Program-made: the position numbers and the translations under genes
Part shown: positions 10,413 to 22,476 of the stretch, piece after piece
Layout of the letters: every line of letters begins with the position of its first letter
Numbering within the stretch: the first letter of the stretch is position 1
Notes under the pieces: generated by a model
Database searches by the model: none
Seen by the model: the letters and a program-made list of their open reading frames with translations, nothing else
Told to the model about the DNA's origin: nothing
Source of the DNA: Marasmius tenuissimus
Taxonomy: Eukaryota > Basidiomycota > Agaricomycetes > Agaricales > Marasmiaceae
NCBI GenBank assembly: GCA_029532415.1
Contig: JAQOTA010000053.1
Span: 124,001 to 188,000 of the forward strand
Length of the DNA stretch: 64,000 nt
Direction: 5' to 3'

Positions 10413-12257
10413 TCAAACGGTAGTGACGGTACGCGCTGCTGATAGTCCCGATATTACTGGGAAGGTCTGTGTGCTTCGCCTAGAATGGTAGCTCGGGAGT
10501 GCTTCGTAGGTGTCGTCGCTTGAGAGTGTACCGCGCCTTTCATTGAAAGGATCAGATTGTGCTGAATAAGGTGGGAGGGTTGGTGTACTAGATGCCGCGG
10601 TAGGCGGGCGTGAAATCGGAGTCCTTGATCAACCCGGGAATGCATATGAGGAGGGAAGGTATCTTTCGCTGGGTGGGGGAGGTTGATGGTGCGCGAGAGA
10701 GAGTCTGAAGTAGCTGATGGAGGCCGGGAAAGTACAAACTCGCCTATGTCATTGCCGGAATGCGGAGAGTCTGGTGTTCCTGTTGGGAGCGCATTCCTAT
10801 CTGACATAGATATTACACAACCTATAACGGCTCCGAAATCTTGCGTGGCTCGACTGTGTCTGAACAGCGTCTGGATGCGAATTCTGGTCGATTGATCAAA
10901 GTAATCATGACAATGGGGGAACATACCATGATTGGAACGGCGTGCGAGCCATGAAATGACGCTAAGAAGAGAGCAAAGGGTAGCGAAGCCTACCCATATC
11001 CAGATAACGATTCCTGGGGTTCCACTCGGGGCTGCAGCCATGAGCACAATCCCAAAGAGTAGAAATACTATTGCCGAAAATCCGACAACAGGTGTCAGGA
11101 GTTGCTTCTGTCAAAAATGACGGATTCCAGTAGACCTGTAGGAAAACACTGACACTCCAGAAAACAAGGTAGCACATGGCTATGGCAGAGAGAAAGAATT
11201 TGCGGTCTCTGCTTGCAACATCACTGCCAGAGCAGCGTTGGTACGAGATTGAGTGCTCGCAATTACGCAACGAGCCAGACTCGATCAGAACGAAGCAGCG
11301 AATAAGATCAATACGTATGACAAGTGTAGTGAGGAGGAATTAGAGTCGTATAGGCGTACGACATCCAGGCGAAGATGTGGAGCAATATCAGTGCAATGTT
11401 CTCCCACACCGCCCTTGACCTTTGTAGAGTCAGAGACGTTGGGTGTAACAAAAAAGGTCGCTCACTGCAAGTCGGAGAGTGCCTCAGCGCTCGCACCGAA
11501 ACTGCAATTCGCTCCGGTGAAGTCCTGGCGTTGGATCGGGTTAGTCGCTTTCATGATATGAGAGTGGCAAGGAAGAATTGTGAAGGGCGTGTTGCTTACC
11601 AGGTCATGTTCCTGTACATATGGTACCCAACCTCACTGCTTTGGCCGAGTCGTGTAGCACTCGTGGCAACCCACATCGATAGGACGGCCAAGGCATAGAC
11701 GAATTAGGACGAGGAAGGGCTATTGTTTGTTGTAATGAGAACATAGGAATAGAGGGCAGAGCCATGAATGGCTTAATCGATTGAGGTTGTCGAATATGAA
11801 CGAACGAGGAAAAATAGGATTGGATCTGGCTACTGGTAAGGCCTCCAATTGCAATAGCTTGGGCCGAACCTCGAGAGGATGCAAAATTCCCAAAGAGGAG
11901 ATACGATGTGACACACCGTGCATTGTACCACGCAGTACCACCGAATTCCCATTTCATCGGTGTCACCCCGAATGTTTTACTGTCAATTTGAGAAGTAAGT
12001 ACTAGCAAGAAATCAGTGGAAAGCATGAACTTACAGGCCGTTTTTATATAGCAAAAACCATACCAAAACGCGGAGAAGGAGTTCATTCCAAGCTGGACAA
12101 TGCTAGCGATCTTCGCTGCGATTCGTAGCGATGGTTGAGGACGTGATGGTAAGATGAGAGTTTGGTAAGAGGGCGAAGTGGTGACGAATGCCACGTGCGT
12201 CGTGGGACACTGACCTTCCAAACTAGTAAAGCCGGCTACCGTTCGGCATTGAGTCAC
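10413..12257 (-). pseudogene. Gene B: paralogue of gene A, multi-TM with Ser/Pro tail, probably decayed
   Basis: The minus strand carries about six or seven hydrophobic segments in several exons: near 12120 (QLGMNSFSAFWYGFCYI), 11690 (VYALAVLSMWVATSA), 11410 (VWENIALILLHIFAWMSYAY), 11190 (LSAIAMCYLVFWSVSVFLQVYW) and 11080-10950 (two segments). The tail follows. The paralogous tail motif TYEALPSYHSRRSTQT is readable to a stop at 10413-10415, but in a different frame from the preceding tail sequence and after a TGA at the position matching gene A's FPGR. A frameshift and a nonsense change are therefore likely. Topology suggests a receptor- or channel-like membrane protein; no family assigned. 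Some apparent breaks may be unrecognised introns. Confidence 0.5.
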
Positions 12258-12424
12258 AGTCAGTCTGACTCTGAGTCTTCTCTTAAACCCTCACCTCTTC
12301 AGCGTCGATTTTGCAGCTCTTGAAGGGAGACTTATCCGACAATCTCTTACAAATAAGTATGGCTCAAGCTGACGGCGTACACAGCCGCCTTAAGTTTTAA
12401 TACCCAACTCGATTCCTTTTCTTA

Positions 12425-12540
12425 CAAGCTACCATCACAAGCATGCGGAGACTCCCTGTGCCAGGCCACACTCCTTTTTGGAACGAAGACCACAATAAAG
12501 TCTTCCAAATACATTCAAGGATTGAGGTAACAATCGAGAT
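12425..12540. repeat. Right copy of the duplicated intergenic segment
   Basis: Degenerate direct copy of positions 1-140, lying upstream of gene B. It supports tandem duplication of a unit consisting of an A/B-type gene plus its upstream flank. Confidence 0.5.
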
Positions 12541-12672
12541 CGTTCGCTTCCCAGTTTATTGACCGGGGCTGGTATAACTACTACAAACTCACAAACGTTC
12601 GAGCAAAAACCCCCAACTCCATGCGACGTTACGGCCAAAGGAATGCACAACCACCCGTGATAAGATCCTACT

Positions 12673-14351
12673 CTACTCCGCCGTATACGTGGGTGGCACA
12701 TCCACAAAATGTGGTCGCTCACGTTCGTCTTGCATGTACCGAATCCCGCTATCCTGATGCTGCCTCGTCTGTATACTGACAGCTTCTCTTTGGGCGCCTT
12801 TCATATCCGAGAAGTTCTGGGCCTGGTCCTGGCTCGGATACGAGGAAGCATTGCCATCACCACTGGTAGCGCTCTCGTCAGCGGAAGAAACGCTGTATAG
12901 AGATGTTGATATTGTTGCTGGATGGTATGAAAGGGTGTTTGTACCATCCCCAGAATGGATTGATCGTGTCGGGTGGTTGGGGAGGCTTAGTGCTGGTGAG
13001 GTCGGCCGATGGAAGTGTTCCCCGCTCCCAGCTATCAAAGGAGTCGGATCTAACTCCTCCTTCGGATACAACTCCCTAGGGCCTCCCCGCTGTCTGCGTC
13101 TACGGAGGAAAAACCACACGATTCCAGCAATCGCTAGTAGGCCAACGACACCTCCCACGACACCACCTGCGATTGCTGCAGCAGGCATTTTGGTCTGGGA
13201 GCTCTCCACGCCTCCGCCTCTGCTCTCTCCGCCATCATTTGTCTCCCCCTGCGGACTCCTACCAGCATCCACGACATAGAAATGATCAATGAGCAACCAC
13301 TGTGGCGCCTTCGCTCCAGTCTTTGTACCATCGTAAGTGATCGAAATATCATGCTCCCTCCCTCCATCGACATCCCTTGACTTGAACAGAAGCTGGTTAT
13401 ACCAATCCGTGTTTGTCTTGCTCTGACCATTGGTGACGAGCGGTATCGATTCTGGGATCTCAAATTTGATAGCATCGGAACCGTCGATGGTATAATGACC
13501 ACTCGCGCTGTCCCATTCTTCTTCTTGTCCGCCCGCGTTCCACGTGTAGACAGATACAGAGGTTCCTGTGTGTGAGTTGGAGGTTGTACAATGAGCTCGG
13601 GCGTACGTATTAGGAACGCGGCCACCAGACGTACCGTTAAATCTAAAACTCATCGAATCGTTAATCTCTTCCGTTCCGTAGGACGACCCTAACATCCCTA
13701 CCCACGTTCCCGAATTGTTGTGATACTCGCAACTTCGATCACCCGCCTGGACTTTCACGACCTCTCTGCTCAAATCCGCCCCCTCTGGATACGCATACTC
13801 AATCGAGTCCAGCCAAAAGATTTGTTTGTTGGGATCATCTAAAGTGATGTTCATGGTGAGAGTGTGTGAGCCTGAGGGTAGACGGGTTCCTTCACACAGA
13901 ACGTTGTTGGTAGTGGCGTATATATAAGGAATGTAAGACACATTTTGGATGTTGTTGCCGTCGACTTGGCAAATATATTTGGGCAGCGAGTCTGGAGAGT
14001 CGAAAGTGTCATTGTGAGATATTTTGCGGTTGTCTTTCGCGCCTCTGATTTGGATGAAGTCGCCTAGGAAAGAAGCAATTCAGTCAATCCAATTCGACTT
14101 ATTCGACTCGAAAGAAGCAATCACGGCCGCTGAAACTTACCCTCAAAATGAAACGTGAATCCTGCCTTGGGTGAAGTTGCTCCTCTCATTGTGCGGTTAT
14201 ATGGCTCTCCAAACATACCAAAGTTATCAAATGCGGAGGCGTCGAGGTTCCATGTACCACTGTCGTAACTGACGCGGGGGTCTGTGTCATCGATAATCAC
14301 CCGTCGGGTATATTCGAAATCTGAAGGCCGGGACACCCACGGGGTCGACAT
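12673..14351 (-). CDS. Single-pass surface protein, sandwich ectodomain plus TM (paralogue 1)
   Basis: Three exons by GT-AG and frame: 14141-14351, 13635-14063 and 12673-13565 (introns 77 and 69 nt), 510 aa. The start MSTPWVSRPSDFEY precedes the conserved block VIIDDTDPRVSYDSGTWN and PYNRTM..TSPKAGFTFHFEG, typical of a large Agaricomycete family with beta-sandwich-like extracellular repeats. A second sandwich-like part follows (TLTMNITLDDP, IFWLDSIEYA). Then come a Gly-rich TM helix (AAIAGGVVGGVVGLLAIAGI), a basic stop-transfer RRRRQRGGPRELYP and a Ser/Pro/Thr-rich cytosolic tail ending DVPPTYTAE. N-glycosylation sequons are frequent. No clear signal peptide precedes the start, but an upstream in-frame ATG at 14495 would add a hydrophobic stretch. 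Likely a plasma-membrane or wall-sensor-like protein; function unknown. Confidence 0.8.
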
Positions 14352-14908
14352 ATGCTTGTTAAAATTACTTTTCTGTGAGGCTCTCTGAGCTTCGTGAGGG
14401 AAAGAGGGAATGGGGGGGAGAGTGAGGGAAGGGGAGAGCGTGGTCAATGTGTATATGTAAGTGCCGGCATACCCAAAGATGATCATCCGCAACAATCAAG
14501 GCTGTTCATCGTGACAGTTAGTGGGCAGAATCTTGAAACCTAAGGCGACACTGCTGTGTTGACAGACCCCAGACTGAAGGTTCAATTCTGGTTGTTGAGT
14601 GTAAGTAGGCGCTCAGAGCTCAGGCGAATCAATAGTTACATTACCTCGTGAGAAATCAATTTTGCACTCGAAAGACCAATGACTAGGCATTCTAGGAATG
14701 GGCGAGTACTGAGTACTGGGCAACAAATTGTGAGTGAATTCTCATAAGATGAACACAACTTCCGCGACAGCAACCATCATCATACGAAACATTGAGGGGC
14801 GAGATCACCATGTTTTCTCTTCGTAACGCCGGTGATGCGACCGTGAACTGCTGTGTTATGAATGATTGAACAAGTTGTAGAATGGAAACTTGACAGAGAC
14901 TGGGGGTT

Positions 14909-15367
14909 TTGCATCGGGCTCGTTCCGTGGATTGTACAGCACGACCAGATTGCGATGGGAAAGTGGCCTCGTGGGCGCCACGGGAGCAGGCGTTTGCGGA
15001 CAAGGTGGACGTTGTAATAGTTTACGGCACAAGGTTCACATCACCACGCGGCATCGTGGGATATCGACCTTCCAAAAGTAGCAAAGCGCCTTTTCCCTTC
15101 TTTTCGTTCTCGAGCTTCCAAATTCTTCGCAACCCAAGTCTCCATCGCCTCTCATTTCAATTATTTGAACATAACTCTACAGAAAAATACGGTCGATACT
15201 GCAAAGATCCTCAACAAGGTCTTCTGTACGAGGTTCGAGCCAGTGAGATATCCGAGCTGACATCTCTACCATTCAAGAGAATCAGATATGCAGGTACATC
15301 CGTGGGCGTGCCTTACCCCATCCTCGAACTACTGGGCTCTAGATCAAGGATTCTGGATCAAGGATGA
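14909..15367 (+). CDS. Open frame of 152 codons, doubtful gene
   Basis: This is an uninterrupted plus-strand frame between the two surface-protein genes, beginning MHRARSVDCTARPDC. It shows no recognised motif, no signal peptide and unremarkable composition, with a Phe/Ser-rich middle. It overlaps the probable promoter region between genes and could be chance. The rest of 14352-15579 holds nothing I can support. Confidence 0.2.
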   Translation: MHRARSVDCTARPDCDGKVASWAPREQAFADKVDVVIVYGTRFTSPRGIVGYRPSKSSKAPFPFFSFSSFQILRNPSLHRLSFQLFEHNSTEKYGRYCKDPQQGLLYEVRASEISELTSLPFKRIRYAGTSVGVPYPILELLGSRSRILDQG

Positions 15368-15579
15368 AAGTAAGTATTGTGTAATTCGTCAGTATCGTTG
15401 TCAATGTAATGACGGGCCCTGCTAGATCTATGTATCCGACGATCCACAAATCCATCCGACTTGAGAACTTTTGACAAGAATTGAAGAAATAAACGTATAA
15501 GTTAACACCCGTTAGACTCGTTGTTCAAAAATTCTCTGATCCTCAAACGCCGTAGCCCCGATACCAGCTACTTACAACT

Positions 15580-17188
15580 CTAGGATGCCGTATATGTGGG
15601 TGGTACCTCCAAGATCTGAGACGGACCACCATGGTTCCCAGTATACCGCATCCCACTATCCCGATGCTGCCTCGCCTGCACGCTGACCGCTTCCTGTTGA
15701 GCGTTCTTCATGTCCGAAAAGTTCTGAGAGGTGCGACTATCACTACCGACCGTGGACGTCTCATATCCAGACGCGATTGGGTACGAAAGCGTGTTGGCGC
15801 CGGTGCTGTGGCTGGAATGATACCTGTATTGTACCGGAGGGGGTGATCTGGACTCCCTTGGTGGTAGTGGTGGTGGTGGTGAGCTCGGAGAAGTCAGGTG
15901 GCCATAATTTCCAGCGCTAACCGTAACTGGGCTCGCAAATCCCGAACCCTCTACTGGATACAACTCCCTCGGACCTCCTCTTCTCTGCCTGCGTCTTCGC
16001 ATGAAGAGCCAAACGAGTCCTAAGAGTCCCAATATCACGATGGTACCCCCTACAGCACCTCCCACAATTGCTCCAATTGGTGTCTTGCTCGAAGTCTGAG
16101 TTTCAACGGTCGAACTCGCGCCAGTCACATAGAAATAATCAATAAGTAACCATTGTGCTGAGTTTGATGCGGATTGTACGCCCGTGTACGTGATGACCAT
16201 CTCATGTTCCTGCTCTCCTTTGACTTTATTCGACGTGAACAGGTGTTGGTTGAGCCAATCCGACCGGTTATTCTGGTTGAACGGAAGGGTTTTTGAGCCA
16301 GGGATATCGAATGTTGTGTCACCAGAGTTGTCGATATAGTAACGGCCACTCGCACGACCCAATTCAGTTTCGGAGCCTTCGTTGAATGTGTAGACGGATA
16401 CAGAGGAGCCTGAGGGGGGAGGAATGAGCGCAATTAAAAGAGAGCAAAGACTAGGGATAGAACTAATGGACGCACCATTAAACTTGAAACTCATTGAGGC
16501 CCCCGTAACTCCCGTTCCATTGAACAGATTCGAACCAGGATCATTGTGCCACGACCCTGTCTGGTTGTGATAGACACAACTAATAGAATCACTTCCGTCG
16601 ATCTTGACAACCTCTTTGCTCAAATCTGTTCCCTCGAGATAGGCATACTCAATCGAGTCCAACCAAAATATCTGTGCGTTGGGGTCATCGAGCGTGATGT
16701 TCATAGTCAGGGTGTGTGGACCCTTTGAGAGGCGGTCGGCTTCGCAGAGGACGTTGTTGGTGATTTCGTATACCAAAGGCCGGTACCCGATAGCTGGGAC
16801 AAAGAACCCGTCAACTTGGCAGGTATATTTGGGGAGGGAGTCCATCGAATCGAAGGTACTATTAGATTCGATTGTCTTTTGGCTGGACATATTTCGATTG
16901 TCTTTTGCGCCTTTGATTTGGATGAAGTCACCTGAATCGACGTTAGAATAAGAGATTGGGTTGGGAGGAGCATGACATTTGCCATGACACACCCTCAAAA
17001 TGAAACGTGAATCCTGCTTTCGGTGAATTTGTGCCGCTCATTGTGCGGTTATATGGGTCTCCAAAAACTCCAAAATCGCTGAATGTTGAAGCGTCGAGGT
17101 TCCATGCACCACTGTCGTAAATTACCCGAGGGTCTGTGTCATCGACGACTATACGCCGGGGGTACTCGATGTCTGAAGGGCGGGACAT
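15580..17188 (-). CDS. Single-pass surface protein, sandwich ectodomain plus TM (paralogue 2)
   Basis: Three exons: 16993-17188, 16476-16931 and 15580-16409 (introns 61 and 66 nt), 493 aa. Intron positions and phases match paralogue 1. The start MSRPSDIEYPRRIVV leads into VVDDTDPRVIYDSGAWN and PYNRTMSGTNSPKAGFTFHFEG. Then comes GDFIQIKGAKDNRN, the IFWLDSIEYAY block, a TM helix (IGAIVGGAVGGTIVILGLLG), RRRRQRRGGPRELYP and a Pro/Ser-rich tail ending EVPPTYTAS. The shared PRELYP and (D/E)VPPTYTA tail ends suggest a conserved cytosolic interaction motif. Intron 2 has a length divisible by three and no in-frame stop, so retention would insert 22 residues. Paralogues 1 and 2 lie head to tail about 1.2 kb apart, a tandem duplication. 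Confidence 0.82.
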
Positions 17189-18494
17189 TGGGTTGTGTAG
17201 ACTATAGGGAGGTGATGAGGGTTGCCGTAGTCGTCGGGGAGGAGGGTGGTTGAGACTGGGGTCTTATAGAGAGGCGGGCATGGACCGAGTCTCTATTTGT
17301 CCGATGCTTGTTAGCACTACCAGAACCGAAGAAGAACCACATTAAATCAAGCACTTGGCGTGGCCGAAATATGTCCTTGTCAAAGCACATTGACGCTCCG
17401 CCGCATTGGAACTTTTTGGATTCGTGACTATTTTGCGCAGGTTAATTGTTCAAGGTTAGCACGACGGACGCTTGATGCAGGGGTTAGAGTCAACTGTCAG
17501 GTACAACAACGTATCAGATTCATAGCGGTGCTGGGACCATATTGAATGTTCGAATTCCAAAAATAACCGTTTGTAACACCGCCCGACCCCACATTCAGGG
17601 GAAATTGAATGACGGGTCATGGGTTTCCAAAGGCTCGATCTTGGTACGGCGAAAATGAAGCATGTCATTTCTGTGTTCCGTCATAAAACAAGAAATCCGT
17701 CGGTCGGTTATACGGCCTACGTAATATTGCCGCATTCCGTCTAGCCTCGACAGCCATCACTCAATCCTCACATTCCTCCGGAGCCTCAAACGAATCCTCA
17801 AACTACATATCCAGCTTTGTTGCCACCCCCCAAGTCCTTTGCTCGCGAACACCCTCCACAAGAGACACCGATGCGACCGATCATACCTATTGATACCCAG
17901 ATAATTGCTCCCTCGCATTCTAGAATATTGGGTTACGCAGCTGAATTGCTATAGAATCGGCGTGGAGGCGAAGGAGCGGTTGACGTGACGGAGAGGGATA
18001 AAGATACGGCGGGACTTCTGAATCTCTTCCATTCAGATAGAATCGCCTGGCAGGATGCACTTTTGGTGAATGAGTCTGAGGCACCAAAGGCTTGAGGGAC
18101 AAACACTGTGCGTGGGGCTTGAATTCCCACCGGAGGTGAGCAAATTACTCATTTCTGGAACATTTTCTAGGGAATCTTATTGGTATATATGGTTGGGCTG
18201 AGCTCGCCGGAAAGATTACTCAAATACACCCATGTGTTAAGGCTGGACTTGAGCGCCGAGAAAATGTCCCATCGTACCTATAAGGGAACGAGGGTTGAAG
18301 ATTACATGTCCATAAGTCGGTTGCAAATTGGCCGGGAGGTCGGTCGGAGCTTCGGAGGAGAGGGACCTCAGGGCTTGTGTTAAGGTTGATTCAGATGTCG
18401 AAAAAAAGGCAGAGTGTGAAATAGCGACTTCCAAAACCGTCCGGGATACAGGGGAGTCTGGGTTGATTCAGACATCCTTGTCCGAGATGTGGTG
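17189..18494. other. Intergenic, no gene seen
   Basis: Only short overlapping frames on both strands, without recognisable motifs or consistent splice structure. It separates the surface-protein pair from the foldback element. Confidence 0.5.
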
Positions 18495-19100
18495 TGGCGT
18501 GGGAGAACACTCCACGGGGCACCAAGCAGAATTTCAAGGCCGTGAAACTGGATTCGGGAACTATGAAGATTAACCGGCCCGGTAAATCAATTCTTTCCCA
18601 TCCAGTAAAGGTACGCCTCAACAAAGGAAGAGGCTGAGGTTTTGCGATCGCTAACTTTATGATATCACGAAGGCGTATTTTACAATATAATGTAACGTGA
18701 ACAAGTTTGATTCACGACCGATAATTTCTTTTGTGGAAACACAATGCCCGTTTATAAGGCAGTGTATTGGCCTCTAAAGGCGCGGAACGGTACTTAAATA
18801 GGCATGTATTACCATACATGACCATCACTAAGGGCTGGAACCCCGCCTCGTGAGCGGGCATTGTGTTTCCACAAAATAATTATCGAACGGGAATCAAACT
18901 TATAATCGCTGCATAATATGTAGGATACACCTTCGTGAATCCATCAAGTTAGCAATCGTGAGACTTTGATCTTTTCTTTCGCTAGAGTGTACCAATGGGA
19001 ATGAGGTGATCAATCGGCCCAATTAACCTTTACAGTTCCCGAATCCAGTTTTACGAGCGTGAAATCCTGGTTGGTGCCCCGTGCTCGCTCTCCCAGCCAA
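18495..19100. mobile_element. Foldback element with ~250-bp inverted arms
   Basis: The left arm (about 18495-18750) and right arm (about 18855-19100) are imperfect inverted repeats around a 104-bp loop. Landmarks: ACTGGATTCGGGAACT in the left arm (about 18546) against AGTTCCCGAATCCAGT in the right (about 19035). Innermost, GTGGAAACACAATGCCCG (about 18733) pairs with CGGGCATTGTGTTTCCAC (about 18855). There is no coding capacity. I could not define target duplications. Sequences resembling its outer arm recur at about 28535-28560 and 43035-43085. A non-autonomous foldback/MITE-like element is the best reading. Confidence 0.75.
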
Positions 19101-19600
19101 TTTTGGTCTGCTAAGCACTGGGCCAAACCGCATGCCTTTCAAGTTGCAAGTTTCAATCTGCACCATTATTTTCCTTTTTTCCCTTCTTTAACGAGGCCTA
19201 GCCAATTTCTTAATTAAAACGGTACAGCACACAGGGGGTCATCCGACGTCCTCCTTCCTCTCAGCTCTGCGACGATCAAAGTTCCGAAGATGCATCTTTG
19301 TTCTGAGAAGCCAAAGAGTCATCCTCAAATCACACTGGCCATGAGTGCCCCCTGGGCACATTCTTATCTTGCGACGGTGATCACAGGTTTTGATCCATTC
19401 CTTCATCGATGCATTGTATTCCATGAGAAACGCCTACAGCTTCTGTAACAAAACTTTACTGGAGCCTTGGCATCCATGATACTCCAACAACTGATCTGTC
19501 AGCCTCGTGCTTCTAGGTATGCATCCTCGATATAAAAACAGCTCTCTCGCGACTGATAAGCCTCACTCAGTTCCCCTTCATTGTGCACACAGAGCCTACA

Positions 19601-20005
19601 ATGACAAAGTCATTCTCTGTCATATTGGCCATCTCCTTGTTGATGTACGACTTCGGTGCTTTCATGAACTCTATCTCATGGCCACTGACCACATAACCTC
19701 AACAGAATCGTCCTACGTTCTCCAGTAGTACGAGGTCTAGCACTCGAATCACGACAGGAAATTAGTATGTTTCCCCCGCCCTTGGCATGTACTCATCCAT
19801 TAACGAGAATTCTTTTCCACCGGTGTCAGGTGCAAGAAATCCCATTAGCTTAGGCATTGCGGCAGGGCAACTCAGTAAGAGCGCTGTCGTTGGAATTGTT
19901 GTCGGAATTGTCGCCTTTGTTTTATTGCTCATTGGCGTTTGCTGTCACCGTGCAGTAGAAAAGGACAAGGCCGCCAAGAGGTTGCAGGCTCAACAAGGTC
20001 AATGA
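19601..20005 (+). CDS. Small signal-peptide/single-TM protein, family copy 1 (92 aa)
   Basis: Three exons: 19601-19644, 19706-19764 and 19830-20005 (introns 61 and 65 nt); the coding sum is 279 nt. Exon 1 starts MTKSFSVILAISLL, a signal peptide that continues into exon 2 and ends about VVRG. The mature N-terminus reads LALESRQ. A short ectodomain follows, then LSKSAVVGIVVGIVAFVLLLIG as the TM helix and a basic cytosolic tail ending QAQQGQ. Introns 1 and 2 occupy the same positions and phases in the paralogues at 22477, 27339 and, in part, 41844. The family is not one I recognise. A TATA-like 'tataaaaac' lies near 19530. The region 19101-19600 carries no other gene. Confidence 0.75.
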
Positions 20006-20104
20006 TGGGAAAGAAGCTGTGTCCCCTCCTGAGTCCCCATTATGGCTTTGGAGGTCAAGTGTCTCAGACATGGGTTAGGAAAACAGCTAAATATCGTTGA
20101 TTTT

Positions 20105-20480
20105 TCGGACATTTTTGGGATGACTTACTTGCTATATGTATGTATATACACGACGTGCATATAGTAAAGTTGAGCTGGACGTGACGGATGTACAGAAGCC
20201 TCGTAGTATTCGTATGCCGATTTCGGGAAACCAACCTACAAGGTGGTATTCCTCTCTCTCTTGTATCATTGAAAGCCTCCTTTTACTTCTACTTCACACG
20301 TCTCCCCATACACACCGATTGTGGCGACGGACTGAAACCGAAGTATCTATCCATCAAGGAGGAGAGAGTCGAAACGGATTGCTCTCGATATTCAGCTTCG
20401 ATCCTAACGGTAAGCACTCAAACATTCAGGTCGGGAGTCAGACCCTTGAACGATCAGAACTTGGTCTCTGGCTCGGGACT
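20105..20480. repeat. Conserved 3' flank of the small-TM family (copy 1)
   Basis: The motif 'tatatacacgacgtgcatatagtaaagttgagctgg' and the following 'tattcctctctctc' recur downstream of the relic at 41095-41340. The motif recurs in shorter form near 28095, 29405 and 42345. This shows that gene plus flank was duplicated as a unit. Beyond it, 20500-22470 contains no gene I can support. Confidence 0.6.
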
Positions 20481-20482
20481 CA

Positions 20483-20504
20483 GGGGGGGGGGGGGGGGGG
20501 GGGG
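20483..20504 (+). repeat. Homopolymer (G)22
   Basis: An uninterrupted run of 22 G, likely variable in length and error-prone in sequencing. A shorter (C)12 run occurs at 41652-41663. Confidence 0.95.
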
Positions 20505-22476
20505 CAGGATTAGATTCCCATTGTTAGATTTTGGGCGTCATCATCCTCAAAAATTCGTGCGGCGAGTGGTCAAGCCTCATCACCTACTCACGTTGGAATA
20601 TTCCGCAGATAGAGCAATAGTATTGTTTACATGGCTTTCTGGCGAGGTATATGTGGATGTTGAATGGAGTCTTTTACTCTTTTCTATACGCCTCAAATTC
20701 AAACCTGCGACTTCAGCGACTCATCACCCAATAGCATAACACGACAAGTTTGAAGGTTGGTTGGGGGCCTGGAGTTATGAAGGTACCCTAGCCACGAATT
20801 GATGTTGCGTCCGAGGTTTGCTCGACTCGGATAGGACAGCTAGTTCGTGCGTAGACGGTGAATACTTCATCTGCCGTATATACGAAGGAACATGTGGCTG
20901 GCTTAACACTGACAGGATTCCGGGCTTGCAGTCTAGTCCTCAGTACATGACTGTTCATTTTACAATTTTCTTTGGTAGGAGGGCCTTGGTTGCTCCCGTA
21001 CGGTTGGTCACGTCTCTGGCAGGAAGATCGTAGCCAAATCGGTGTTTGAGCCCTTGTAGGAGTCACCTCGCGAGCTGTGAGAATGGTGATGGATTTGGAA
21101 CATTCCGTGGATATGAAGATAGGCCCATACTGGTCTTCCCTTGCCCATTTTGTTGCTTCCGAGGGCACTCAAATGTTGGGTAACTGTCGGAGAACGTTGA
21201 GAAAATGCGAGCTTTCGACATATGGAGTCATCCGAAATCAAAATCTCTCGAGGCGATTTGGATATCCTATATTTAGAAGTTGGTTAGATTGTGTCAAAGA
21301 ACGTTCGCGACTCGCCGGTGAAACTTTGATTCACGGATACACCTGACCGTGGGTTAGAAGGTTTACACGGTTTGTTTGGGCTGTTATCTACTATACCTGG
21401 CCAAGATAAGTCACTTTTGCAGACGCGGTTTCCGCGCTCTACTACTCCCTAGATAAAGTTGATAATCTGATTCTAGAGGGTCAAAAACCCTTAACCTGAA
21501 TTTCTTGGGTTTTTTAGAGGGATGTAGCTCTTCTCGGGCAATGCCCGAGCTGGACCAGGAAGTGTAACTGGTAAAAGTCACGGCAAGTCACGGCGCGGCA
21601 GCGCCTACTTTGCCATCACCCTCTCCTCACATTGTCGCGGGCGGTCCACAAGAATTCTTCTGAAAAACCCTTCCATGGCAATGGTTCACCACAAAACTTA
21701 GGATATTAGAGGAGCAATAGTGAGACTTGAACTTAGTACAGCTTTGCAGACACACCAGTAGGCACAACATATAATTCCTGAAGAAGTCACACGTGTGACA
21801 CAGTTGCGATTTCGTACATTTTGCGTCGTAGAAGAACAACACGACAGAATTTCCCCTGGATACTTCGTAGTCATGATATAGGGTATCAGATTGAACTTCA
21901 AAAAAATTGGCGAGTTGGGAAGGTGAAGGGAAGTGGTATAAAATCGGGCAGTTACTTATCCTGGACGTGAACACATCGTGGCCAGGTATAGTACCTCTTG
22001 GTCTCGTCCTTTCCCCCTTCCACAACCACATGACTGACATCCTAGCAGTGCTCAACGTAACCAACGGGTGTTGTTTTTATCTCGTTCGAAGTGCCACCGG
22101 AAGAACATAATGCCGCTCAACCCAGGTCCCACGTGGCACGCACAGCAGCTATCCGTGCTTCTTCTGCAACAAATCGGATTTCACAGAACGTTCTCATGAT
22201 GCATCTCTTTCATTCCAAAAAAGCAGGAAGCCACAGCCGCGAGTTGGGCACAACCTTAAATCAAAGCTGTAGAGATTAGCAGCAGCATGTTACAAACTTT
22301 AACCCATCCTGTTGAGGTACTGTAACGTACCAGGGCATTGTATCTTCTTGGCCTTGATAAATGTGCTTCTCTCTCTCTACATCTGAGCCTATAATAACAG
22401 CCCCGGCAGTTATGTGAAGCAGGGAAACATTTCATCTCCCCCTTCACCTTCATCAGTACACATCACAAACCCTACG

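Noticed and set aside
21400..21600. Cluster of short palindromes (CTCGGGCAATGCCCGAG and others) as a tRNA or structured RNA gene
   Set aside because: No cloverleaf, no A/B box order and no CCA-type end could be assembled; possibly a decayed repeat.
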